Source of the DNA: Comamonas serinivorans | GTDB taxonomy: Bacteria > Pseudomonadota > Gammaproteobacteria > Burkholderiales > Burkholderiaceae_C | Direction: 5' to 3' | Assembly (NCBI RefSeq): GCF_002158865.1 | Contig: NZ_CP021455.1 | Location: forward strand, 1,736,001 to 1,800,000 | Length of the DNA: 64,000 nucleotides | Shown: positions 17,964 to 27,299 of the stretch, piece after piece | Position numbering within the stretch: the stretch's first letter is position 1 | How the letters are laid out: every line of letters starts with the position of its first letter | Notes under the pieces: model-generated | What the model saw: only the letters and a program-made list of their open reading frames with translations | What the model was told of the DNA's origin: nothing | Database searches by the model: none | Position numbers and translations under genes: made by a program

Positions 17964-18000
17964 TTGAATAAAAACGTCGTCTTTTATTGTATTTGTGTCT
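17964..18000 (-). promoter_or_regulatory. AT-rich promoter-like region before cysB
   Basis: This short AT-rich island contains TACAAT (minus strand, 17986-17991), a good -10 hexamer about 27 bp before the cysB start. No clear -35 sits at the right distance, which would fit an activator-dependent or autoregulated promoter. Confidence 0.35.
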
Positions 18001-18137
18001 AACGGAGCCTGGGCCTGTGGCGGGCGTCACATCGGGTTGCGTCTGGGCGGCCCCGCTGTGCTGCATTGCACATCCTTCGTCCAGGTTTGATTTGATAATC
18101 GCGCGTTCGCGTGGACAGGCCATGCAAGGAGTGGGTC

Positions 18138-19010
18138 ATGAAGTGGGAAGGCAATCGCGAGTCCGACAACGTGGAAGACCGCCGCGGTTCGGGCGGTGGC
18201 GGCGGCTTTGGCATCGGGGGCCGCAGCATCGGCATCGGCACCATCGTGCTGGCGCTGATCGGCTGGGGCGTGTTCGGCATCAACCCCCTGACCACCATCG
18301 GCGTGTTGTCGGGTGGGGGCGGCGCACCCACGACCCAGCAAGGGCCGGCCCCGGCACCACCGGCCAACGACCGCCAGGCCAAGTTCGTGTCCACCGTGCT
18401 GGCCGACACCGAAGACGTGTGGAGCAACATCTTTGCCCAGGGTGGCGGGCGCTACCAGCCGCCCAAGCTGGTGCTGTTCTCGGGTGCGGTCGGCACCGCC
18501 TGCGGCACGGGCCAGTCCGCCATGGGGCCGTTTTACTGCCCGGGTGACCAGAAGGTCTACCTGGACATGAGCTTCTTCCAGACCTTGAGCCGCGAGCTGG
18601 GCGCGCCCGGCGAATTCGCGCAGGCCTACGTCATCGCGCACGAGGTTGGCCACCACGTGCAGAACCTGCTGGGGATCAGCGGCAAGGTCGACGGCATGCG
18701 GGGCCGCGTCAGCCAGCGCGAGCAGAACGCCCTCAGCGTGCGGCTGGAGCTTCAGGCCGACTGCTTCGCCGGCGTCTGGGCCAACCACGCCAACCAGGCC
18801 CGCCACATCCTCGAAAACGGGGACATCGAATCGGCCGTGAACGCCGCTCAGCGCATCGGCGACGACGCGCTGCAGCGCCAGTCCAGCGGCACCGTGGTGC
18901 CCGACAGCTTCACCCACGGCAGCAGCGCCCAGCGCGTGCGCTGGTTCACCCAGGGCATCCAGAGTGGCTCGGTCAAGGCCTGCGACACCTTCAGTGCCCA
19001 GCGCCTGTGA
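18138..19010 (+). CDS. Neutral zinc metallopeptidase, YpfJ family
   Basis: About 290 residues. The N-terminus is charged, then a Gly-rich stretch and one membrane helix near residues 36-56 (GIGTIVLALIGWGVFGINP). The periplasmic domain has YLDMSFFQTL near 140 and the zinc site AYVIAHEVGHHVQ near 165, with a downstream Glu in ELQADCFAGVWA near 207. That is the YpfJ (DUF2342-like zinc peptidase) layout; substrates are unknown. AAGGAG at 18126-18131 supports the ATG at 18138 over the open frame upstream. Confidence 0.9.
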   Translation: MKWEGNRESDNVEDRRGSGGGGGFGIGGRSIGIGTIVLALIGWGVFGINPLTTIGVLSGGGGAPTTQQGPAPAPPANDRQAKFVSTVLADTEDVWSNIFAQGGGRYQPPKLVLFSGAVGTACGTGQSAMGPFYCPGDQKVYLDMSFFQTLSRELGAPGEFAQAYVIAHEVGHHVQNLLGISGKVDGMRGRVSQREQNALSVRLELQADCFAGVWANHANQARHILENGDIESAVNAAQRIGDDALQRQSSGTVVPDSFTHGSSAQRVRWFTQGIQSGSVKACDTFSAQRL

Positions 19011-19024
19011 AGTGGTGTTGAGGG

Positions 19025-19070
19025 GTATCCATGCTTACTCGTTGATGTTTCATCGAAGATGGACTCATAC
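19025..19070 (+). repeat. 46-bp GTAT/ATAC dyad repeat, copy 8
   Basis: GTATCCA...TCATAC with inner arms TCGTTGATG and CATCGAAGA. GGGG left, TCC right. It begins 14 bp after the ypfJ-like stop and is followed 6 bp later by a classical terminator, so here the repeat and the terminator are clearly separate items. Confidence 0.82.
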
Positions 19071-19076
19071 TCCATG

Positions 19077-19106
19077 AAAAAAGCGCGGCCAGGCCGCGCT
19101 TTTTTG
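19077..19106. terminator. Bidirectional intrinsic terminator
   Basis: AAAAAAGCGCGGCC is mirrored by GGCCGCGCTTTTTT around a tiny loop: a GC stem with an A-run before and a T-run after. It can end transcription of the ypfJ-like gene (plus) and the GlsB-like gene (minus), which converge on it. Confidence 0.92.
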
Positions 19107-19132
19107 TGGCTTCAGGGGGCGACCCCCTCAGC

Positions 19133-19378
19133 CTAGGCCCGCTTGATGACGCGCAGGATGAGGATGAACACGATGGCGCCCACCGTGGCCGTGATGATGG
19201 CGCCCACCAGCCCGGCACCAGCCGAGATGCCCAGCACCCCGAACAGCCAGCCGCCCAGCAGCGCGCCGATGATGCCGACGACGATGTCGCCCACCAGTCC
19301 CAGGCCGCCACCCTTGACTAGCACGCCAGCCAGCCAGCCAGCGATCAAGCCCACCAGGATGAAATACACGAAGCTCAT
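19133..19378 (-). CDS. GlsB/YeaQ/YmgE-family small membrane protein
   Basis: An 81-residue, very hydrophobic and Gly-rich protein with three predicted helices: FILVGLIAGWLAGVLVKGGG, VGDIVVGIIGALLGGWLFGVLG and GLVGAIITATVGAIVFILIL. The family (also called transglycosylase-associated) is linked to stress and stationary phase in several bacteria, function unknown. GGAGG at 19383-19387 supports the ATG ending at 19378; a longer open frame begins at 19420 without support. Confidence 0.88.
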   Translation of the reverse strand: MSFVYFILVGLIAGWLAGVLVKGGGLGLVGDIVVGIIGALLGGWLFGVLGISAGAGLVGAIITATVGAIVFILILRVIKRA

Positions 19379-20219
19379 GAGGACCTCCTCTGCGTTGAAC
19401 CACACTGGGCGGCCGCCCAATTCACCCCGACCTTAGCGGCTGACGCGGTGCCGGCAGGTAGGAAGATGCCGGTACTGGAGGCGGTCAGCGCGCCGCGTGG
19501 TGCGCCACAGGCCGCGATGGCGGGCGCGGCGGTCTGTTGCAGGGAGCGCGGTCGGGCCAGACCAAGGGCTGGCCTTCGACATGGACCACGTCTTGGCGCG
19601 CCCCTGCCGTGATGCCCAGCAAACCCGTGGGTCAAACGCGGGCACGGGGCTGGCTGCAGCCGAGCAGGTTGGCACACGACCCGCAGCCACCAGAGGCCGT
19701 GCGGTGTGATCCAGCATGGGATGGTGCCAGCGTTAACGCCCTGGAGGCGCTGCAGCACGACCTGCTGAGGAACGCTTGGGCAGAGGAACGGGACAGGCCG
19801 CTCAATGAGCGTCCACCGGGGGCGGTCCGCGGGTCGACGGCCAGCCATCACGGGCATGAACCCGCAGACCCCTCTGCGCTTGCAGACGGCGGCCGCGGTC
19901 TCCGTTGCCATGCAAGGGTCTGCAGGCCCGTCGCCTGCTCGTTGGCGCGGTTCCGCCTCGATTGGCTGGTCATCGACTCGCGCGAGATGGAAGGCGAACG
20001 CCGTGAAGCGCTGGTCATGGTGGCGGCCGTCACCTGCTCAGCGAGGTGGCGGCGCCGAGGCCGGCCAGGACAGAGGTGCGAGTGCACGCGCAGGCCAGCG
20101 TGGGGGCAACAAAAAAGGGAACGTGGTGAACACGTTCCCTGGTCAGGCTTACCGTCAAGCGGGTGGGCGCAGCGGCGGGGTCACGGCCTTGGCGACGGCT
20201 CGCCCAGGTCGTGTTGCAT
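19379..20219. other. Long intergenic region, no gene seen
   Basis: About 840 bp between two minus-strand genes. Open frames on both strands overlap each other and match nothing I recognise. A terminator for the upstream CTERM gene lies at 20111-20140. No repeat copy is present. The promoter of the GlsB-like gene must be here. Confidence 0.5.
20111..20140 (-). terminator. Intrinsic terminator of the IPTL-CTERM gene
   Basis: On the minus strand GGGAACGTG pairs with CACGTTCCC around a 5-nt loop and runs into six Ts. It lies 80 bp after the stop codon at 20220. Confidence 0.9.
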
Positions 20220-21329
20220 TCAGGCCTTGCGCGGGCGGCGAATGCGGGTCAGGCCCATTGCCGCAAGGAGCGACATCAAGGCCATGAGCGACCATTGATT
20301 CAGGCTGGGAACGGCCTTGGGCGGCAGGCTGGCAACGGGGCCAGCCGCCGCTGTGCACACCTCGAGGCCTGGTGTGGGGCCGGTCTGGGCGTCGGGCGTC
20401 ACGCAGTAATACAGGTACTGGTTCACGTCCGTGGGCTGCACGGTGTAAGAGACCGTTTGGTCGTCGCCACCGGTCGAGCCGCTGTCCACCACGGTGCCCT
20501 GGCTGGAACTGGTGATGTCGGGGTTGGGGCTGGTGACGAAGCGGTAGGTCGTGCCGCTGGGGTTTTCCGGGTCGGCGTGGTTGTCGGCGTACTCGTAGCT
20601 GCCGGTCACGGTCTTGCCGATCTGCGGCGTGCCCGTGATGGACGGATCGGCCAGCGGCGGGGTGTTCGCCGGCGTGCGCTCGATCAGGGCCACCATGTGC
20701 TGGTATTCGGGATCTCTGTTGCTGAACAGGTCCATTGTGTAGGTGCCCGAGCGGTACGTTGTGCGCAGCGTGGGCAGGGTGGCGCGCATGGCGTCGTACA
20801 GGGTGGTGTAGGCGGTGACGAAGGCGGCCTGGGTGGTGCCCGGGATGAGGACATACTCTGTGACGTCCTCCAAGGCCGGGCGCGCTTTACCTGCCGAGGG
20901 GTCAATGCTGGCTGCGGTGCCGTCGTAGTCGTTGCCCAGTTCCCACAAGGCGTGTTGAAGGGCGCGTCGCTGCTCGCCGCTGCCATTCTTGTAGTAGCTC
21001 TCGTAGTACTGGTCCATCAGCCAGTAGATGGCGGCCTCGCCGGCCGCACCCGACCCGCCCTTGATGGCGCGGGCGCCAGCCTCCGTGTCGAATTGAGCGG
21101 CGGGGATATCGTAGGTAAAGGGCGGATCTGTCTCGTGATCGATGCAGATCAGCAGCACAGGCAGATCGCTGTAAGGCGCGCCATCGGCGTCATAGGTGAG
21201 CCCGGTGGATGTCCCCGAGTAAATGAAGTTGAAGTTGTAGACAACCGGCCCCGATACAAATGCGGCCATGGAGAGGCTGGGGGCCGCCATGGCAAGCGCA
21301 GCCGAGAGACCCAAGAGTGTTTTCCGCAT
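20220..21329 (-). CDS. IPTL-CTERM-type surface protein
   Basis: A 369-residue exported protein. A signal peptide MRKTLLGLSAALAMAAPSLSMAAF is followed by an N-terminal domain with LLICIDHETDP and AAIYWLMDQYY...ALQHALWELGNDYDG, a pattern common in CTERM-anchored proteins. Residues near 227-330 form an Ig-like domain (GTPQIGKTVTGSYEYAD ... YCVTPDAQTG). The C-terminus has VPSLNQWSLMALMSLLAAMG then RIRRPRKA: the IPTL motif variant, a membrane helix and a basic tail. Such tails are processed by exosortase H in other proteobacteria; no exosortase is in the window. AAGGA lies before the ATG. Confidence 0.85.
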   Translation of the reverse strand: MRKTLLGLSAALAMAAPSLSMAAFVSGPVVYNFNFIYSGTSTGLTYDADGAPYSDLPVLLICIDHETDPPFTYDIPAAQFDTEAGARAIKGGSGAAGEAAIYWLMDQYYESYYKNGSGEQRRALQHALWELGNDYDGTAASIDPSAGKARPALEDVTEYVLIPGTTQAAFVTAYTTLYDAMRATLPTLRTTYRSGTYTMDLFSNRDPEYQHMVALIERTPANTPPLADPSITGTPQIGKTVTGSYEYADNHADPENPSGTTYRFVTSPNPDITSSSQGTVVDSGSTGGDDQTVSYTVQPTDVNQYLYYCVTPDAQTGPTPGLEVCTAAAGPVASLPPKAVPSLNQWSLMALMSLLAAMGLTRIRRPRKA

Positions 21330-21438
21330 CGTGTCGTCCTTGAACGTCGGTAAGCCTTAATGCTATGGATTTTGACCTGTATCCAGACGCTCGCCAAGGT
21401 TTTGAGGTGTGACCGTGACACGATGTCGGCCCTCACAA

Positions 21439-21469
21439 GCAAAAAGCACGGCCAAGCCGTGCTTTTTGC
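21439..21469. terminator. Bidirectional intrinsic terminator after groEL
   Basis: GCAAAAAGCACGGC is mirrored by GCCGTGCTTTTTGC around a short CAA loop. It lies 41 bp after the groEL stop and can serve both strands. Confidence 0.92.
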
Positions 21470-21509
21470 GAGGGAGTGGGGTGATCGACCGAGGCCGACC
21501 AGGCCGGGC

Positions 21510-23156
<1,647 letters not shown>

Positions 23157-23187
23157 TTTGAGAATTCCTTGAATGAGATGTGATGCA

Positions 23188-23233
23188 GTATGGGGCTATG
23201 GCCGTTGTTCATTGAACAGTGATCAGGCCATAC
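23188..23233. repeat. 46-bp GTAT/ATAC dyad repeat, copy 9 (between groES and groEL)
   Basis: GCAGTAT left and ATACTGC right, with ATGGCCGTTGTTCATTGAAC around the centre. It is 29 bp after the groES stop and 31 bp before the groEL start, inside an operon that must be read through. Confidence 0.9.
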
Positions 23234-23262
23234 TGCCTCTGAATGTGCTTGTGAAGCGGTGC

Positions 23263-23553
23263 TTACTTCTCGACGACTGCGAACAGGTCGTCTTCCTTCA
23301 TCACCAGCAGCTCTTCGCCGTCGACCTTGACGCTCTGGCCGCTGTACTTGCCGAACAGCACGCGGTCGCCGACCTTCACGGTCAGGGCCAGCAGCTCACC
23401 CTTGTCGTTGCGCTTGCCGGCACCCACGGCCACCACTTCGCCTTGATCGGGCTTTTCAGCGGCGCTGTCGGGGATGACGATGCCGGAGGCGGTCTTGGTT
23501 TCGTTTTCCAGACGCTTGACGATCACGCGATCGGCCAGAGGACGCAAATTCAT
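23263..23553 (-). CDS. groES: Co-chaperonin GroES (10 kDa)
   Basis: A 96-residue co-chaperonin. It has MNLRPLADRVIVKRLENETKTASGIVIPDSA with the mobile loop (residues 17-32), GKYSGQSVKVDGEELLVMKEDDL near the end, and the family's normal length. It caps the GroEL cavity. AGGAG precedes the ATG ending at 23553; the open frame reaching 23655 is leader sequence. It is the first gene after the CIRCE element. Confidence 0.98.
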   Translation of the reverse strand: MNLRPLADRVIVKRLENETKTASGIVIPDSAAEKPDQGEVVAVGAGKRNDKGELLALTVKVGDRVLFGKYSGQSVKVDGEELLVMKEDDLFAVVEK

Positions 23554-23644
23554 GAAAAGTACTCCTGATGGAATCAAATCGACGGCCCGAAAGGGCCGCC
23601 TGGCGGGGATTGGATGGACGAGGTGTGACGCCCGCATGAAATTG

Positions 23645-23671
23645 CTAGCACTCACCTCAATCGAGTGCTAA
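23645..23671 (-). promoter_or_regulatory. CIRCE operator for HrcA
   Basis: On the minus strand TTAGCACTC, nine bases, GAGTGCTAG: the CIRCE inverted repeat with one mismatch in the second arm. HrcA binds it and represses groESL. It lies about 92 bp before the groES start. Confidence 0.95.
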
Positions 23672-23698
23672 TCATAAGGGTCTGTGGCAGCAATTCAA
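23671..23698 (-). promoter_or_regulatory. groES-groEL promoter
   Basis: On the minus strand TTGAAT (23693-23698), 16 bp, TATGAT (23671-23676) forms a good vegetative promoter directly before CIRCE. The same stretch also reads CTTGAA, 13 bp, CCCTTATGA, close to the sigma-32 heat-shock consensus, so dual control is possible. Confidence 0.75.
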
Positions 23699-24106
23699 GC
23701 CCCGATTGAAATTTTTTCGGCCACCTTGGCGTGCCCGCGTCGAAGGCCGTGCGGTGGGGGCCGCCACGGCCCGCAGCCCGCAGCTGCGGCGGCGGCGCCC
23801 GCGGATTCGGGGCATGGCCGGGCCGCGCGCCATGCCCGCATCAACCCGTTGCCAGCGCAGGGGCCGCGTCTCGGCCACTTCCGTCTGGAGGAGTGGCTCG
23901 GCAAGGTCCAGGACATCGAAGGCGTGGACGGCACCCGGAGCTGCATGGTGTCGTCTACGTTCGTGGAGCGGGGCCCCGACCTGCACCTGTGAACCCGGCC
24001 TGGCGCGGCCCGGCCCCCGCGCATCGGCGGCGGTCGGACAGGGCGCGCCGTGCCCCGCGGTCCCCTTGGCACAATGGCGGCCCGTGTTCTTCCTGCGTTT
24101 GTTGCC
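23699..24106. other. Intergenic region, no gene seen
   Basis: About 400 bp between the divergent groES and ispF genes. Open frames in all registers look like noise. A TTGGCACAATGG stretch at 24065-24077 may be the ispF -10 region. Confidence 0.5.
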
Positions 24107-24643
24107 ATGACCACAGCCCGCCCCTCGACCGTGCCCACGGGCGCACCCGCCCGCCAGCACCCGGTGCCGTTCCGCGTGGGCGAGGGCTGGGACGTGCACG
24201 CGCTGGTGCCCGGTCGCCCCCTGGTGCTGGGCGGCGTCACCATCCCGCACCACAGCGGCTTGCTGGGCCATTCCGACGCCGACGCGCTGCTGCACGCCAT
24301 CATCGACGCGCTGCTGGGCGCGGCCGGCCTGGGCGACATCGGCCGCCACTTCCCCGACACCGACGCGCGCTTTCTGGGGGCCGATTCGGGCGTGCTGCTG
24401 ACCGAGGTGGTGCAGCGCGTGCAGGCCCTGGGCTGGGCCATCGGCAACATCGATTCGACCATCGTGGCGCAGGCGCCCAAGCTGATGCCGCACATCGAGG
24501 CCATGCGCACGCGCGTGGCCGAGTTGACCGGCCTGCAGCCTGATCAGGTCAACGTCAAGGCCAAGACGGCCGAGAAGCTGGGGCCGGTGGGGCAGCAGCA
24601 AGCCATCGAGACGCGTGCCGCGGCGCTGCTGTATCGCGTTTGA
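24107..24643 (+). CDS. ispF: 2-C-methyl-D-erythritol 2,4-cyclodiphosphate synthase
   Basis: This 178-residue enzyme of the MEP isoprenoid pathway forms the cyclic diphosphate. It has RVGEGWDVHAL near residue 20 with Asp and His metal ligands, LGHSDADALLHAIIDALLGAAGLGDIGRHFPDTD near 46-79, and NVKAKTAEKLGPVGQ near 147. It carries about 15 extra residues at the N-terminus compared with the E. coli enzyme. In many relatives ispD is directly upstream; it is not here. The ATG at 24107 was chosen as the last plausible start before the conserved domain. Confidence 0.95.
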   Translation: MTTARPSTVPTGAPARQHPVPFRVGEGWDVHALVPGRPLVLGGVTIPHHSGLLGHSDADALLHAIIDALLGAAGLGDIGRHFPDTDARFLGADSGVLLTEVVQRVQALGWAIGNIDSTIVAQAPKLMPHIEAMRTRVAELTGLQPDQVNVKAKTAEKLGPVGQQQAIETRAAALLYRV

Positions 24644-24653
24644 CTGAGGGTGG

Positions 24654-24699
24654 GTATGGGCCGATTGCCGATGATTGGGCAACGAGAATCAGCCTATAC
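24654..24699. repeat. 46-bp GTAT/ATAC dyad repeat, copy 10
   Basis: The left half GTATGGGCCGATTGCCGATG is close to that of copy 6 but the right half has drifted, ending CTATAC. It is still exactly 46 bp. It begins 10 bp after the ispF stop. Confidence 0.88.
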
Positions 24700-24755
24700 C
24701 CATCTGTGCGTTGCTGCGCGATGCGCGCAGGCCAACGCACCCGCCGAGGTCGCGT

Positions 24756-25127
24756 TCAGCCGCCGCTGGCACCCAGTTGCACGATGGGCGAGAAGCCGCC
24801 GAAGATCATGCGTTTGCCGTCAAACGGCATGGTGTCCGGCCCCATGCCGGCGATGCGCGGGTCGGCCATGACGGCCGCGTTGATGCGGTCGCGCTCGGCG
24901 CGAGAGGCGTAGACGATCCACGAGAAGCAGGCGACTTCGTCGTCCTTGAGCTGAACGGCCAGCGGGAAGGACGTGACCTTGCCCGGCGGCACGTCGTCGC
25001 CCACGCATTCCCAGTACTGCAGGGCGCCGTGTTCCATCCAGACGGCGCCGGCGGTTTCGGCCACCTGGCGGTAGGCCTCGACGTTGGCGCGCGGCACGGG
25101 CACCACAAATCCATCGACATAGGGCAT
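24756..25127 (-). CDS. DUF1428 (YbaA-like) protein
   Basis: A 123-residue ferredoxin-fold-like protein: MPYVDGFVVPVPRANVEAYRQVAE at the start, GALQYWECVGDDVPPGKVTSF near residue 35, and MPFDGKRMIFGGFSPIV at the end, all hallmarks of DUF1428. The function is unknown; members often sit with VOC and SRPBCC genes as here. AGGAG precedes the ATG ending at 25127. It is the most distal gene of the minus-strand cluster facing away from the TetR gene. Confidence 0.92.
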   Translation of the reverse strand: MPYVDGFVVPVPRANVEAYRQVAETAGAVWMEHGALQYWECVGDDVPPGKVTSFPLAVQLKDDEVACFSWIVYASRAERDRINAAVMADPRIAGMGPDTMPFDGKRMIFGGFSPIVQLGASGG

Positions 25128-25162
25128 GACGTTCTCCTGCGGGGGTGAAGGAAAGCCGGCGC

Positions 25163-25642
25163 TCACAACGTGGCGGCCAGCTCGGCCAGCTGGTCGGCAC
25201 AGGTGCCCCAGCCGGAATGAAAACCCATGGCTTCGTGCTGCTGGCGCGCGGCTTCCGTCCAGTGGCGCGCGATGGCGGTGTAGCGGGTCTGCCGTCCGCC
25301 GTCGCCCACGGCCTCGAAGGTGACGATGGCGGTCATGAAGGGCTTGTCGGTGGGCACCCAGCCGGCGGTGTAGGCGTCGGTGAACACCAGTTTGCGCTCG
25401 GGCACGACCTCGAGGTAGACGCCGGCATTGGGGTACTCCTGGCCGTCGGGATCGCGCATGACGATGAGGCTGCCGCCGCCGGGCCGCAGGTCGATCTCGG
25501 CCCGGGCGATGGTCCAGGGCCGGGGCACGAACCATTGCTGGAGCAACGCGGTGTCGGTCCAGCAGCGGTAGAGCGTGGCGGCGGGCGCGTCGATCAGGCG
25601 CGTCAGCACCAGGTCTTGAGGGTGGTCGGTGGGCGAGGTCAT
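25163..25642 (-). CDS. SRPBCC (AHSA1-like) domain protein
   Basis: A 159-residue START-like protein. LVLTRLIDAPAATLYRCWTDTALLQQWFVPRPW near residue 11 is the classic activator-of-Hsp90-ATPase-1 entry, followed by DLRPGGGSLIVMRDPDGQEYPNAGVYLEVVPERKLVFTDAY, and SGWGTCADQLAELAATL at the end. Such proteins bind hydrophobic ligands in a deep pocket; no enzymatic role can be read. The ATG ending at 25642 was chosen over a long upstream open frame that belongs to another register of the neighbouring gene. Confidence 0.9.
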   Translation of the reverse strand: MTSPTDHPQDLVLTRLIDAPAATLYRCWTDTALLQQWFVPRPWTIARAEIDLRPGGGSLIVMRDPDGQEYPNAGVYLEVVPERKLVFTDAYTAGWVPTDKPFMTAIVTFEAVGDGGRQTRYTAIARHWTEAARQQHEAMGFHSGWGTCADQLAELAATL

Positions 25643-25815
25643 GCGGGGCTCCGGTTGAGGGACAGGGGTGAAGGGCGAGGTGGGCCTTGCCGGGTGTGGG
25701 GGCGGGAAGCGGTCATCGGCGTCGAGGCGGTTCGCGGCGCGGTGCACGGCGCGGTTCCCCGTGCGGGTGAGGCGGGTGCACTCGGGCGGCGGGCGTGCAT
25801 GGGGACGGGACGGGC

Positions 25816-26286
25816 TCATGGCGGGGCAGCGCCCAGCACTTCGGCGCTCAGGCGGTTCAGGTTTTGCGCGTTGGCGGGCACCACCAGGGCCGCCAGCTGC
25901 GCGGCCACCTCGGCGCTGTCGAACACCTGCGCCCATTCGACCCGCGTGCCGGCGCCGTCGGCATGCAGGGTGAGGTGCAGGCGAAACAGCGGCGCGCCCA
26001 CATGACGCACGACGAACTGCGCGGGTTGATCGGGGTGATCGGCTTGTGGGGGCGTCAGGGTTTCGAACACGTTTTCGTTCGGGTAGGCGCGGCCATCCGG
26101 TCCGTGCATGACGAACACCCAGCGCCCGCCCGGCCGCATCTCGCACAGACTGACCTCGTTGGTGAAGCCGTTCGGGCCCCACCAGCGCGCCAGCCGCGCG
26201 GGATCGGTCAGCGCCGCAAACACCTGGGCCGGCGGGGCGGCAATGTGGCGCGTGGCCTGGAAGGTGTGGTCGGGGTGGTCAGGCAT
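25816..26286 (-). CDS. SRPBCC (AHSA1-like) domain protein, second copy
   Basis: A 156-residue relative of the preceding gene, with FQATRHIAAPPAQVFAALTDPARLARWWGPNGFTN and CEMRPGGRWVFVMHGPDGRAYPNENVFE. The two share fold and motifs but not close identity, so duplication is old. It lies 9 bp after the GFA gene, suggesting one message. Confidence 0.9.
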   Translation of the reverse strand: MPDHPDHTFQATRHIAAPPAQVFAALTDPARLARWWGPNGFTNEVSLCEMRPGGRWVFVMHGPDGRAYPNENVFETLTPPQADHPDQPAQFVVRHVGAPLFRLHLTLHADGAGTRVEWAQVFDSAEVAAQLAALVVPANAQNLNRLSAEVLGAAPP

Positions 26287-26295
26287 GGTGGTCCT

Positions 26296-26700
26296 TCACA
26301 GTGCGCGGCCGTCGAAGCGGTGAAGGGGCAGGGTGTCCAGGTCGATCTGGTCCACGCAGCGCAGGTTGATGGCGGCCATGGCCGTGCCGTTGGGGGCCGT
26401 GCCCTCGCCGTGGGTGTGGATGCCGCAGGTGGGGCAGAAGTGGTGGGCGATCTGGTGCGTGTGAAAGCGGTAGACCGCGTCGGGCGCCGCTGCGTCGCGC
26501 GCCGCTGCGTCGGGCGCCGCCGCGTCGGACGCGGGCGTGCGCAGCGTGAGCGCCCCGCGCGGCACAAAGCTCAACAGCGAGCCGCGCCGGCGGCAGAGGG
26601 AGCAGTTGCACGACAGCGCCTGGGTGATCTCGGCCTCGAACGTGAAGGTGATCTGGCCGCAATGGCAGCTGCCGGTGTAGGTGTTGGTCGATGTTTCCAT
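26296..26700 (-). CDS. GFA-family zinc-binding protein
   Basis: A 134-residue protein of the glutathione-dependent formaldehyde-activating (GFA) family. The cysteine ligands are GSCHCGQITF near residue 11, SCNCSLCRRRGSLLS near 30 and HFCPTCGIHTHGEG near 87. Between the second and third sites is a low-complexity insert of AAPD/AARD units at residues 58-75, encoded by a 15-bp tandem repeat. True formaldehyde activity is not established for most members. Its start codon touches repeat copy 11. Confidence 0.9.
   Translation of the reverse strand: METSTNTYTGSCHCGQITFTFEAEITQALSCNCSLCRRRGSLLSFVPRGALTLRTPASDAAAPDAAARDAAAPDAVYRFHTHQIAHHFCPTCGIHTHGEGTAPNGTAMAAINLRCVDQIDLDTLPLHRFDGRAL
26478..26530. 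repeat. 15-bp in-frame tandem repeat in the GFA gene
   Basis: About three and a half units of GCGTCGGGCGCCGCT with single-base changes. Being a multiple of three it changes protein length without shifting frame, giving repeated DAAAP/DAAAR blocks between two zinc sites. Confidence 0.75.
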
Positions 26701-26702
26701 GG

Positions 26703-26748
26703 GTATGCGGGTGAAGTCGTTTTCAGGTCATCGGCATCTGGCCCATAC
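26703..26748 (+). repeat. 46-bp GTAT/ATAC dyad repeat, copy 11
   Basis: GGGTATGCG on the left and CCCATACTGG on the right, with AAGTCGTTTTC and CATCGGCAT inside. It occupies the leader directly before the GFA start codon (2 bp away), 57 bp after the VOC stop. Confidence 0.82.
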
Positions 26749-26805
26749 TGGAAAAAGATGTGGTGAAGCGGCAACGCGCGGCATGAAGCATGCAGCGGGG
26801 CTGCG

Positions 26806-27270
26806 TCAGCCTTGGGGCGGCTCGGTGGCCACGTTCACCATCCAGGGGGTGCCGAAGCGATCGGTCACCATGCCGAACCCGGGCGACCAGAAGGTGGCCG
26901 CGTAGGGCATGGTGACCTGGCCGCCCTCGGCCAGGCCATCGAACACGCGCTGGCCTTCGGCGGCCGAGTCCACGCCGATCGACACCCACAGGCCTTGCGG
27001 CTTGACGTAGCCGCCGCCGCCGCAGGCCTCGGCCGATTGGCCGGGCATGGCGGGCAGGGTGTCCGACGCCATGATGGCCTGGGCACCAACCTGCAGGTGG
27101 GCGTGCATGAGGCGGTTTTTGGCCGACTCGGGCAGCGGGGGCATGCCCTCGCCGGGCGGCATGTCGGCGAACGTCATCTGGTGCACGAGCTGTCCGCCAA
27201 AGAGCCGGGCGTAGAAGGCCATGGCCTCGGCGCACTGGCCGTCGAAATTGAGGTAGGGCACGAATTGCAT
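26806..27270 (-). CDS. VOC-family protein, PhnB-like
   Basis: A 154-residue protein: MQFVPYLNFDGQCAEAMAFYARLFGGQLVHQMTFADMP at the start, HAHLQVGAQAIMASDTLP near residue 69, and TFWSPGFGMVTDRFGTPWMVNV at the end. This matches the PhnB/DUF3335-like branch of the vicinal oxygen chelate superfamily, often annotated 3-demethylubiquinone methyltransferase-like without that activity. The ATG ending at 27270 is preceded by a GGAG-type site and is the true start; a longer frame upstream belongs to the next, broken VOC gene. Confidence 0.9.
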   Translation of the reverse strand: MQFVPYLNFDGQCAEAMAFYARLFGGQLVHQMTFADMPPGEGMPPLPESAKNRLMHAHLQVGAQAIMASDTLPAMPGQSAEACGGGGYVKPQGLWVSIGVDSAAEGQRVFDGLAEGGQVTMPYAATFWSPGFGMVTDRFGTPWMVNVATEPPQG

Positions 27271-27299
27271 GAGGGTCTCCTGGGGGTGAAAAAAGCGCG

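Noticed and set aside
19537..20298. Open frame of about 250 codons on the plus strand
   Set aside because: It runs through the terminator of the CTERM gene and into its antisense strand, with no family resemblance.
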